DNA of 64,000 bases from Rhizomucor pusillus (lineage: Eukaryota; Mucoromycota; Mucoromycetes; Mucorales; Lichtheimiaceae). Shown piece by piece: positions 52,365 to 62,968 of the stretch (position 1 is the first letter of the stretch; each line of letters starts with the position of its first letter). The translations under genes and the position numbers were made by a program. The stretch covers positions 1-64,000 of the forward strand of contig FWWN02000693.1 in the NCBI GenBank assembly GCA_900175165.2. The letters are read 5' to 3'. The notes beneath the pieces were generated by a model, which searched no databases, was not told the origin of the DNA, and worked only from the letters and a program-made list of their open reading frames with translations.

Positions 52365-53644
52365 TTACAATTTGGCGGGCGATACTTTGGATAACCATTG
52401 GTGAAGATACTGGTTGCATTCTGTAGGCTTCTCCCACAAGACCCAGTGACCGGCGTTCTCCACATTGTGCATCTCCAAGTCGGGTATGTATTGGTTCATA
52501 TTGGCGGCCATTGATGGAGGCAAAGCTGCGTCCTTGTCGGCAGTTACCATCATGGCGGGCTTTCGAATAATCGGATCGAGGTTCTTGCACTGCTCAAAGT
52601 TGTTCCAGGTTTGCTTGTACCAGTTGAGTCCTCCACGTGCACCTTTAGCCTTCCACATGTTGACATAATAATCAAAGACCTTTAAATGGGTTGCAAGGCA
52701 TGTCAGAGAGAGGACATAGAATATCAAAAAAGGGTGCTCGAATGGCTTACCTTCTGCGGTACTTTGTCGCTCTTTTCAACGGGAGGACGGCCACGAACAA
52801 GAGTCTTGGTTTCCTTGTCGATAAGACCTCCTTTGAAGTTGGGATAAGGCTGGAATACGCGTGCGAAGAATCCTTCCGGCTGGAAATCATATATGTTAGA
52901 AAGTTTGGTGCCTATATTTGTTGCGATGCTACACCTCACATTTTCATCGATCTCCTCTTCAGCCTCGGGAGTTCCAAGGTAGAGTTGATATGTAAAGTTG
53001 GGCAGAGCCTTTACAATTATTTCGAGTGGAATATATTCCTTGTTAGGTGGAGTGTAAGGCGTGCAGAAAGAAGCAACTGCCTTGACGCGCTCGGGATAAA
53101 ACTGTGTGAATCTCCAGACAACTGCACCTCCCCAGTCATGGCCGATGATGGTTACAGTGGGTAACTCAAGGTAGTCAAGAAGCGCAGCAATATCCTTTGA
53201 TACTGTGCCAAAGCCGTACTCAGCCGGGTCAGCAGGTGCATCCTACGGTCAAACTTGAGTTCTACCGATCCATGAACCAGTACCTTGTCAAATAGACTTA
53301 CAGTCTCTCCAAAACCTCTGAGACTTGGAACAATAACACGATAGCCAAGTTTTGCAAGGAATGGGATTTGATTGCGCCAGCCTACAGCATACAGTTAAAC
53401 AACTATCATAGGTTGAGCTCACCGTTATTTACAAATTACCTAGCCACCTGAGAGGAAACGCGTTTGTTAGCCGACTTTCAGCATTCGATAAAACCATTTG
53501 TAAGAACACTTACAAGTCAGGCCATCCGTGGATAAGGACCAGAGGGTTGTTGCTGGTCTCATTTTCGTCGATGTAATGCATATTGATGCCATTTACATGG
53601 CAGTGCTTGTGAGTGAAGGAAGCTGGGTCTTCAGGGTTAGCCAT
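52365..53644 (-). CDS. Epoxide-hydrolase-like alpha/beta hydrolase
   Basis: Soluble alpha/beta-hydrolase-fold enzyme, about 340 residues. The ATG at 53644 gives MANPEDPASFTHKHCHVNG. The oxyanion motif is HGWPD, then WLGWRNQIPFLAKLGYRVIV and PSLRGFGET. The nucleophile elbow is GHDWGG, with Asp as in epoxide hydrolases and haloalkane dehalogenases. The cap contains NWYKQTWNNF, whose Tyr could be one cap acid. The acid is probably Asp in TADKDAALP and the base His in ENAGHWVLWEKP. Five or so short introns. The substrate is unknown; a detoxifying hydrolase for lipid epoxides or similar is the usual expectation. No signal peptide is apparent. Confidence 0.9.
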
Positions 53645-54618
53645 CAGGGAAGAAAAGAAGAAGCAGTGTGTCATCATGCATCCAGCGTCCGCAATTCATT
53701 TAAATAAGCGCCGACATAAGTCAGCTTTTTGTGACACTGCGCAGTCCACTTTTGCAGAAAATGCCATAGAAGTCTTGTGGACTGGAGTAACTTTTCGGCC
53801 GATATTTTTGGTACCAAAAACTATGCATGTTAAGGATATTGGATGTTTGGTGTATTGGTGTTGCATGATTTACTGTTACGCGAACTTGAATGACAAAGCT
53901 GAATTACTTTACTCCCAGCTTTCCGTCCCTTTTTCCGAACATCCCGACACCAAGCACAAATATCGACAAGTCTAATATAGAAAGATATCGACAACTTGCG
54001 GCAAACATATGGTTAAATGAGCTTAATGGAAGAGGCTACGGACATCGTAAGCGATGATCAATTGCTTGTACCATGGATGTATAAAATAGCAAAGGCTTTT
54101 TAAATGCAGGACCAGAACTTCACATTTACATGCGCAGCAGATCATCGTTGATATAATCAGCAAGGCTCCCTAACGTAGAGCATCAAGAAAAGGCATACCT
54201 TGATTATTAATCATTTCCTTGAGCTTATCTTCGAGTATACGACAACTTTCCACAGTAGTTTCGTTGAAATAAAGTGAACCGAAGGGAAATCACAACGTTA
54301 TCATTAAATGGCACCGTGGGAGAGAAAGAAGCCATCAGCCTTGAAAGCAGGTGGAATGCCATGGCAAAGTCTCTTGTATGCCCACGTTGCAATTCTGTAA
54401 ATGGACGAACATATGAATCGAATATCATCAAGATTTTGCGCGATAATAGGTTTGCTCAAACGCCTGGTGTTCGTGGATCAATGTCTACGTTTTGTTTTGT
54501 AATGCTTACGTCAAGAATCAAGGATCTAATTTTCGCTCTTTGCCGTGCAATTATTTTTTTTTATGCAGCATTAAGCGCCAACTTGGAACGACAGCAGCTT
54601 TATCGCGGAACGTGTTAA
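53645..54618. other. Divergent intergenic region, no gene recognised
   Basis: The 974 bp lie between divergent starts of the hydrolase and the Mit_KHE1-like gene. Plus-strand frames at 53613-53975 and 54274-54618 have no protein character. Nothing else was recognised. Confidence 0.4.
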
Positions 54619-55564
54619 ATGAGAGTCTTTGCAATTCCGATCTTGAGAAATCACTGGGCATATTACTGTCACTCCAATATACAAAGTACATCACGCTTGG
54701 CACGAGCCGTAGACTGGTCCAGCAAGAAGTGGGATCAACTTGGTTCCGCAGAGCCCAACACTTGGAAACGGAAGTTGTACGATGGAGGAACGAGACTCAT
54801 GAACCAGTTGGACTATCAAGAATGGTTTCTCAAGAATGTACCAACAAAGGAAGATATTAAAGACAACGAGTCAAAGGTACGCGAAAAGCTTGAAAATAAC
54901 GGGAATTTGGCGATTAAACCTGTGCATGTCAACATACGTTGAAGGTTCACGTGTGTTTCCCCAGTATATTGAATGCATCAGATATCCAGCAAGATCTTGA
55001 GAAGCTCTTGAAGGAACGAGAACCATATCACAAAAAGTACATGTACTATTCGGCATATTGGGTTCCTATATCCTGCACGTTCGTCATTGTGCCGCTCATT
55101 CCGAATATACCACTGGCATACAACCTCTTTCGATGGTACAGCCACTACAAAGGTATACATGTACCCTCTTAGCGGGAGAAACAATGCTCTATGCGTTTGT
55201 ACTAATGTCTTCATCGTTAAAAGCATATAAAGGCGCCCAGCTGCTAGGTTCCGCGTCAGGAAACAACTCCTTAGTGTACGAGACTTTGCCTGAACTGGAT
55301 AAGTTGCTCGAGCAAACTGATTTTGTAGACGGCGATCAAGTGGTATTTCCGGACGAAATATACAGGCTGCTATCAGAAAGCAAGATACCTAACCTCCAGC
55401 ACATTCTACACGACAGCATACCCGGTGTTTTGGAACCAGAGTCGATTGTAAAAATATCACATCACTTCGAGTCCCCTGGTATGGAGGTCGAGTTAAAACG
55501 GGCACGCTTTCAGATCCTTGCAAACTTGGCGAAGAAACGGATCGCGCAACAGAGCCAGCATTGA
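54619..55564 (+). CDS. Mitochondrial K+/H+ exchange-related protein (Mit_KHE1 family)
   Basis: Exons 54619-54876, 54945-55152 and 55224-55564 fit in phase, 268 residues. The start MRVFAIPILRNHWAYYCHS, then WDQLGSAEPNTWKRKLYDGG, MNQLDYQEWFLKNVP and the segment VHVCFPSILNAS followed by WVPISCTFVIVPLIPNIPLA match the pattern I recall for the Mit_KHE1 family (yeast YDL183C), inner-membrane proteins linked to mitochondrial K+/H+ exchange. A hydrophobic hairpin in the middle (VPISCTFVIVPLIPNIPLAY) is the probable membrane part. The C-terminal 110 residues are soluble. The first intron's acceptor is GTTGAAG at 54944; the nearby CCCCAG is coding. LETM1, a known factor for the same activity, lies 24 kb away. 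Confidence 0.8.
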
Positions 55565-55974
55565 GAAAATTGCACATAGACCCATTTAGAGAATAGAATG
55601 TTTATTTCCACATTCACCCTCGTACATAACTTATAAACGTCACTGCCACTCCTGGATCGAGCCTTTCCCAAGCAGTTCGGTTTATTTGGTCTGGGCGGAT
55701 CACGCATTGTACACTCCTCTTCCATTATGCTTTCAAACTTGCGGCAGTACGCATAAATAAGTACCGTATCTTTGTAATTTTCTTTGACATCAAAAAATAT
55801 CCTTGGGAACTTTCTACAATGTAGCAAGGGCGTATTTCTATAATCGTGAAATCCAGTCCCATCCTTTTTTCAAAACATTGCAGTTCAATTTCGGGCACGC
55901 ACAAATGGGACCTCGCTGATGTATCCCTATCCTTGGTTGCGATTTGTGGTTTTTCTTTTTGTTGCGTATCCAAT
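55565..55974. other. Convergent 3' region
   Basis: The 410 bp between the Mit_KHE1-like stop and the TAF12 stop. A minus-strand frame runs through here from the last TAF12 exon region in another frame, and has no protein support. No gene was recognised. Confidence 0.35.
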
Positions 55975-56952
55975 TTATTCCCTGTCTCTCTTCGATGGCG
56001 GGTGCTGCCTAGCAGATTGTACGGCTTGTACTTTACTTTGGTGGGTTGCTGGGATGACAGGTTTGCGAAGCGATCGCACGTCATCTGATGCGAACCCGGG
56101 TATCCTGATATTCCAATTACGCTCTTTTGAAATAAGTCCATGCTCGCAGAGATATACATCCAAGTATATATCCTCCTACCCAGATGAAGCTGTAAATCTT
56201 TGACTTCGAGTGTATCCGATCTACGATGTTTGGCCAGTCGGCATGCAAAAGTGGTCGATGACTCAATAAATTCATCTGCTATTTCTAGTAATATCTAAGA
56301 TGAGAGTGGTATAAGTATCTCGGGTTAATAGCATCGTGTAAGGCCACGCTTACATCCTCAACTTCAGGATCTAACCGCTCTTGTGGATCGATCTGTCTGA
56401 CTAATTCTTGTAGTTTACGTTTAGTCAATATCCGTGGCACTCCGTCAGCATCTGTCATTGGTGCCATCATTTGCTGTTGCTGTTGCATTGATAATGGTCG
56501 ATTGCTATTGTTTATAGGTGCTGAAGCAGGGAAAGCAAACAGGTTGGAACCTAGTTACGGCAATCAATCTCACATGCTCATCCCCATCGACCTATTTCTT
56601 CAGAATCTGACATACGCATTTGCGCCATTCCTAGTTGCTGTTGCTGTTGGGCTTGATTAAGCATATTTTGACATAACGAGATTTGTTGCTGGAGTGTCTG
56701 TTCTTGTTTCTGTAGACGATCCTTTTCCCCGGCTGGCAGATCATGGCGCTCAAGTGCTTGCCGCGTTGCTAACAAGTTTCGTGTACAAAGCTCTAGAGCG
56801 CTTTGATATTGCTGTATGCTGTTTAGCGTCTGCGGTGGCCCATTCATTATGTCTCGACCCAACAATACAAAAACGGGTGGATCGATATCCGTGACGCCTT
56901 TGTTCAAATTGCGGTGGCAAGTATTTCGGAGTTGAATATCAACCACAGGCAT
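55975..56952 (-). CDS. taf12: TFIID/SAGA subunit TAF12
   Basis: Histone-fold subunit of general transcription factor TFIID and of the SAGA co-activator. Exons 56952-56592, 56550-56354, 56294-56180 and 56123-55975 join in phase to 273 residues (238 if the in-frame ATG at 56847 is used). The N-terminal half is a Gln-rich coiled coil ([18 protein letters not shown]). The histone fold begins [20 protein letters not shown], then [20 protein letters not shown] and [18 protein letters not shown]. The helix [17 protein letters not shown] is the characteristic TAF12 end. Yeast Taf12 is longer at the N-terminus. Three introns, all 40-60 nt. Confidence 0.93.
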
Positions 56953-57478
56953 TCTTAGGAAGTTACAAACCGTGATAACCCGTAAACTTGGAGCTTCGAG
57001 TCCATGTGAAATATCAACTTGTTCAAAATTTCAATTGTTATGCTTTAAATAAAAGATTTGCGACAAAGAGCTTCAGAGATCGGGTTATAATGTCCAATAA
57101 AGTCATAGAAATCAGAGCTTTAATGAAAAGATGATATGCCGTTCCTAACACGCGTCCCTCGAAAGTCTCATTTACCTGGGTAGGAATACAAACCATTGCA
57201 GACACTACAACGCGATGCATTATATGTGTCGAAGTGGCGGCAGTGAAGTGGATTGATAAAAAGGCTGAAAACTCGATTTTGAGCAGATTGCTTCTCATCA
57301 GATATCATCATTTCTTGCTTTAAAAAGCTTGGGCCGTTTAAATGAATTAGAAACCAAATGCTCTGGCAGACGTTTATTCGAATTGATATAAAGAAGTTGC
57401 ATGAAAAACAAGAGGCTGAAATGTTCAATGATTGTTAAGAGATAAACAAGGATTGCGAGGAGGAGTGTGATAACACAG
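56953..57478. other. Intergenic region, TAF12 promoter side
   Basis: The 526 bp lie between the TAF12 start and the Rrp14 stop, both on the minus strand. No open frame with protein character, RNA gene or repeat was recognised. Confidence 0.4.
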
Positions 57479-58931
57479 TTATTTCTTTTTTGATTTCGCG
57501 CCACGTTGAGCACCTTCAAATCCAGGCCGTGCCTTCTTCTTTTTGTTCTTGTTACCGCCCTTCTTTTCCTCCTTACGCTTCTGAATATTTTCTTCACGTT
57601 TCTTCTGTCGTTTAATCTCGTCTTGCTTGACCTTTTCCATACGGAGCTTCCACTCTTTGGCACTGCGTCTCTTTTGTGCTTCAGTCTTCTTGATGGTCTT
57701 CTTCAAAAGCTTTGGATCATCCTTGACCTTTTCACCCGTGGCCATCAATACAGCCTTGCCCCAGTGGCTCTCTTCGACCATGGCATCAACCTGAGTTGTT
57801 GCTTCAAGTTAGTTCATGTTTTTCACATGTTCTGTGCATCGATTCTACTTGCCATCTCTTCATCTTCCTGTCGAAGTTTCTCAAGCTCAGCTTGCTTTTC
57901 TTCAACCTTCTTCAATGCAGACTTTGCATCGGTGGGTCCTTTCTTCTTCTTCTTTTGTTCACCAACGTTGATCTTGCCAAAGAAGAGATCACCGTCCATT
58001 TTGATGGAGTCAGCTGCGGATTTCTCCTCTTGTTTCGACTGTTCAGGTTTTGTGTTGATAAGCGCTTCAGATGGTGCCTTGTTGCCCTTCTCCTTTTGGG
58101 CTTTTAGGGCCTTCTTCTTCTCCTCCCGTCTCTTTCGGCGTTCCTGCAGCATCTCCTCACGGCTTCGAGCTTTTGGTGAGTCTGAGTTGGGCGCATTTCG
58201 TTTTCTGCGCATCTCTGCTATGCGCTTTTGTAAGCGTGTGTGAAGTTCGGCAATGTCGCTGCGTAGCATTGGTTGAAAATTATCTTTCGGTTGTTGTGAG
58301 CTTCAAACATGCTCCTTAAATATACTCAACAATCCAGTCCATACCGCTAGTTTCTGTCTGTGCTGTATCCACAGATGAAGTCTCGCTTTTGACTGAACCT
58401 AATCCACTGAAATCGCCACCCACAGTCTCTTCCTCGTTGCTGTCATCGTCATCGTCGCTTGCGTCATGATCTTCGGCTACCTTTGCCTTTTCCAGTTCTT
58501 CCTTTTGTACTTCAGCAATCGATTTCACGTTTTCAGGATCAAGCTGTGATAAATATGATGGTTTAGCCGAGATATCTTTCCAAAATACTCGTGTGGTTCG
58601 TACCTTGGCCTTTTTAGCCTTCTTTGTTGCCTCTTTGATTTCCTGTTTGGGTGCATTTTTCCGTTTGTTGACCATATATTTTGAGTTTTCCTAAAACCTG
58701 GATCAGCGACACAGCAATGTTAATCACTAGCAAACTGTGGCATACATTTTGTGGTTTCTTTTGGCTAATGTAGTATTTCGCGGGTATAAGTTGAAGCATG
58801 CCGTCAAACAGTTTGGCATGATTCGCAACTCGTTCCTACGATCACACCATTAGCATTGAAACAACGTTGTTGTCTAACGGATCAGAAACGATCTTTACTG
58901 GTAGCGTTTCTAACAATTCTAGCTGGACCAT
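57479..58931 (-). CDS. Rrp14/SURF6 ribosome-biogenesis protein
   Basis: Nucleolar protein needed for pre-rRNA processing. Exon 1 (58931-58899) encodes MVQLELLETLP and splices to ERVANHAKLFDGMLQLIPAK, the SURF6/Rrp14 N-terminal motif. The middle holds KKAKKAK and an acidic stretch (DHDASDDDDDSNEEE). The C-terminal SURF6 core reads MLRSDIAELHTRLQKRIAEM, GDLFFGKINVGEQKKKKKG and VEESHWGKAVLMATGEKVKD, followed by long Lys/Glu-rich helices and a basic end ARPGFEGAQRGAKSKKK. Five introns. One, 60 nt between KKAKKAK and LDPENVK, has no in-frame stop. The last splice restores MATTTQVDAMVEE. Length, about 380 residues, fits the family. Confidence 0.92.
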
Positions 58932-59124
58932 ATTGCCGGGCACAACACTGCTGCAAGCAACGGACGAGCAAGGTTTTTGAACAAAAAAAAAATTTCTTCC
59001 AACGCACTCTCTGCTTTAAAAAAAGGCGTCGGGCCTGAAATCAACCTTGCTGATCACTGCAGCTTCAGGACAAACGATGTAAAAACTTTTTTTGATTTCG
59101 TAAAGTAAATAGCAGCAATTACTA

Positions 59125-61867
59125 TTACTCTGGAATCATACTAGCATTATCGAGTCTTTCCATCCACTCGTCGGGAATAACCGGTGTTACCAATCTCTCC
59201 TTGGCTTCGCGCTTAGCATCCTCTGGAGTCCAACCGGTGATGCTGACCATGTGCGTTGTCGTTGGCACAGAAAACGGTAGCAGGAATTTAGAATCCTTTG
59301 TTTCCTTGACATCCTTTTCCTCATCCTCGTCGTCACTGCGCTCTCTTGTCTCTTTTGGCTTCTCCGACACTACCTCCTGCTGACATTCTTCTGTTGGTGA
59401 GGATGGTAAAGAAGGAGGCAAGGAGGCGGATGTGCTGATACCGACGCTGGACATGAGTGAACCAACGATACTAGAAACACTTTCGCGCCGTGACGTCGAC
59501 CGTCTTAGAGATAAACTTTCGGCACGGGACATTGGTGCAGATTTTCGCACAGCATCGATGGACCGTACCCGCCTTGCTTGCTTGTAACGTACTGTATCTT
59601 CTGCGATCTGCATTGCGTATTTCTCGATTTCTTCCGGTAAACGCGTTTCATTGACTTCGTATCGATAATTTACAACGCAGCGCTTGACTTGAAGTGCGTT
59701 GAGCGAGTCAAACGTTTTGACAGTATTGATGAAGCTGGCAAGATCCTGCAGCTGAGTCAAACATTGCAGCATCTGTAAAAGTTGCAGAGTAGGAGTGAGA
59801 TAAGATACTAAACTGGACGGCATCCGGTTTTCGCTTATCCAGTCTTCTATATGCGACATGTTCATGCGGATCTGCATTGCTTTGGATCGACACAGTAGTT
59901 TCTTGTTGGAAAGGATGCGGTTAAAAAGTTCGCACGATATGAAATGGAAGAACTGTGCAAGAGCTTGGATAATTATTGTAGGATGTACATCGTATGATTG
60001 GAGCACGTATAGCGTTGACGTCAATAAACTCGTAACGGACTGTGGTGATACAGCATGACCAAGAGCACCGCCACCACTAGTAATACTAGCGGGAGTGCTC
60101 GAGTTGCGTTTCATTTGTACTGCTAATCCGCCGTCAGGTGGTATAATAACGGATCGTCGACTGCTCCGGCGGAAAAATCGTTGCCAATCGTCTGCAAAAC
60201 TGACGTCTTCCATACCGGGGATTTGCTCATGCTCAAGCATGGCGGGCCCAAGTATTTTAGATAGACGACGTTCGGTATCATTAATGATGAAAGTGTAAAT
60301 TTCGGATATTAGTTCGGATATTCGCAGCTGGTACTCTGCTGTAGCGACGACGAGTCCAGCATCCTTTTTCAGATAATACAATAATTGCGCGACGTTTGTG
60401 ATCCAGAAAGCCAATATATGGACGTTACGAGAGTTAGTCTGGAAAATATGTAAAAGGTTTAATGTTAAAATGCAAGGTGTAACACTGATAATCTCGCGGA
60501 AATCATTACCTTCACTTCATTGCTTATCCGAGATAAGGCACCATCCAGCACATCTTTAAGCAGATCTGAGCTGGAGAAATAATGTGCAAAACGTGCGCTC
60601 AAGAAAACAACATTGGCAGGCACGCAAATTTCCTGAGGGGTGCGTACGGGCAATTGGATATTACTTATGACGGTATCCAAGATGTGCGAGAGGTTATCAG
60701 CTCCAAAGACAAACATTTGATCAGGTAAACATTTGTCCCATTGGAATTCGTTTGCGACCTGCTCATCGTCTCCGTCTTGGTCGCTGCTACCATCATCATC
60801 ATCGTCGTCGTCGTCATCATCAGGGAAGTCTGCTAGCGCCATAGCTGTTTCCAAAAGTTTTCGGCGGCGATCTGCCTCCTCTGCCATAAAATTATCGTAA
60901 CCTTCGACGGTAGATTGATAGTAAAAATCATTATCGCCTGCATTTGATGAGGAGGACGATAAGCTACCGGCATTCCGACCGAGAATACTAGATGTGGATG
61001 AGATGCTATCTCGAGGATTTGTTGCAAGAATTTCCACCAGTTTTTGGTTATCAGTATTCACAAAGTCAAAGACGGTGCGCCCTTTCGCTGATTTGGTATG
61101 GGACGAGGCGCCGTGTTCGAGCAGGATCTTGACAAGTCCTTCGTGGTTATTGTTTGTAGCCCACATGAGTGCTGACCACCCATCTAGAAAGAAGGAGCAA
61201 TCAGGCTCCTCCGCAAATATCTCCTTATTTTCGCAATAATTCTTGTCACACACTTACAGGAATCCTGTACGTCGGTCTTTGCACCCGCAGATAAAAGAGC
61301 TTGCACTATATCAACTTTGCCAAAGCATGCTGCATAAATCAAAGGTGTAGTCCCGTCTTCGTCTCTTGCATCAATGTCAATGTATTCGCGATGCCGGCCG
61401 TTCAATAACTGGTTAACCTTGTCGACGTCGCCCGAGGAGGCGATTCGGCAAAATACTCTAGTCATTTTTTCACGCTTTGTCGCTTCGTCAATGTCTGTAC
61501 GGTCTATTACTCTCTCATCGTCCATCTCGTCATTGCCGCTGCTGTCGGCTGGACCAGGTGCCTCATCAGACGATGGGGTCGAATCGTGGTTGCTGATACT
61601 GGTGGTGCCTAGCATTTCAGAAAGTTGCTTGTAGTTTTCAGCCATACGTTGAGATATTTCGTCATAGGACATATTTTCATAGTGCTGGAGCTTAGCAGCA
61701 TCATTATTGTCTGTTTCGTTTTCTTCGTCGCGTTCCTTAATCATATGCAGGCCGCCCATTGTCTCTGTCGACGACGGCGGTGTGTTCGGTCTTGGTTTGT
61801 GGTGCAGAGGCATATCAAGAATACGGTCGGCCTCTGACGTGGGTGTCAAAACTGTCGTTTCGGTCAT
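59125..61867 (-). CDS. Ankyrin-repeat and DIL (dilute) domain protein
   Basis: About 860 residues. The N-terminal 125 residues are acidic and disordered. Ankyrin repeats follow: RIASSGDVDKVNQLL, DGTTPLIYAACFGKVDIVQA and GWSALMWATNNNHEGLVKIL. A linker contains a ten-aspartate run. The C-terminal half is the DIL domain (NVHILAFWITNVAQLLYYLK, VLQSYDVHPTIIIQALAQFF, ELFNRILSNKKLLCRSKAMQ), the cargo-binding fold of class V myosins. This ankyrin-plus-DIL layout is known in fungi without a myosin motor. A role in vesicle or organelle positioning is inferred. Two introns (about 61254-61183 and 60510-60440) are clear. The ATG at 61867 was chosen as the first Met of the open exon. Confidence 0.88.
60792..60821 (-). 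repeat. Ten-aspartate codon run
   Basis: Ten consecutive GAT/GAC codons on the coding strand within the linker of the ankyrin-DIL protein, followed by SSDQDGDDE. On the plus strand it reads ATC/GTC triplets. Acidic low-complexity linker; probably variable in length. Confidence 0.9.
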
Positions 61868-62968
61868 TAAGTAAAAAGTTGGCTATTGAGCAAAGAAGAA
61901 AAGGAACACAGTCTTTGGTGAAGCTTATATCTTCTGAGTTTCTTAACTCGTGTTACCATCCTCGTTTTCAAACCGAAATGCAAAAAGGAGGAACAGAATG
62001 GATCGCCCTCGATTTATGCTTCACGTGGAGCCGAGATCTACCCCTTGATAAGGATGAACCAATGTCATTCCGATCGTGCTAAGCAATCATCCATACAATT
62101 TTATGCCGTTTACATCTTGCGATGGTTTGTGGGAATTTGGTCTGCCTTGTATTAACAAGTCCTATATCCCATGCAGGTGATGACAGTAACACATATCTGG
62201 TTGCACAAACTAATCGTCGGCTACCTGTAGCTACCAGTTAACAATTGGTATACCTGTACATTTTCCAATTCGAAATTGCATCAATGTGATAGCCGAACTG
62301 AACAAAAAGGATAGATATAGGGTTAATTGATCAGGTAACTGCACGATGAGACAACTGAAGGTAATGTCCTTGTTGTTCCTTGCCATTACCCCGCTGGAAT
62401 TGGTCCGTAAAGCCGTCACTGTTGCAGGTGGAACCGCTGCACAATTTGTCAGGCGGTGCCAGCCGTAGTCTTCCAATAAAGTTATTGTAAACGTTACCGT
62501 AGCATTTATGTTTCTCCCCTGGATTAGGAGGTATACAAAATTTTCATAATGGCAATCACTGTGGAAACAATAAAAGCAAAGCTTTTCAGTGTTCTTCCAT
62601 CATTTTCTTAAGGATGCTTTAGCTGTGTCCCACAGGAACGTCCGGCAACTGATGCATTGCATGTGCAAGACTCCGAAACACATCCTTTGCGGTGAACCAG
62701 TTCGCAAGTATGGGATGTCTAAAGTAAAAATCTCAGCTTTCATCGCACTGACCAGATATATATCAGCCATGTAAACATAACAAGATAATAGAAAGGTCGT
62801 AAGGCCCAAGTTCCCAAACAATGTTGTTGAGCAATTGAAGTGTTCCATCTCCCTTCTGCGCGTCTGGAACGTTACACAAAGTCCAACTGTCTGAAGTGGA
62901 AGCTGCATCTCAAAACCAGGTGTTCCTGTGCTCCAAAAAATAAGCAAAGCTTGGTTTTTCTTGTTGCC
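61868..62968. other. 1.1 kb divergent region between two ankyrin genes
   Basis: Between the divergent starts of the ankyrin-DIL gene and the next ankyrin gene. Small frames in both directions (such as 62600-63043 minus) lack protein character. Nothing else was recognised. Confidence 0.4.

Noticed and set aside
54877..54958. CCCCAG at 54957-54962 as the acceptor of the first Mit_KHE1-like intron
   Set aside because: It breaks the frame and would remove the conserved CFPSILN residues; the AAG acceptor at 54944 keeps both.
55725..56159. 145-codon minus-strand frame overlapping the last TAF12 exon
   Set aside because: It is in another frame over the well-supported TAF12 C-terminal helix and intron.
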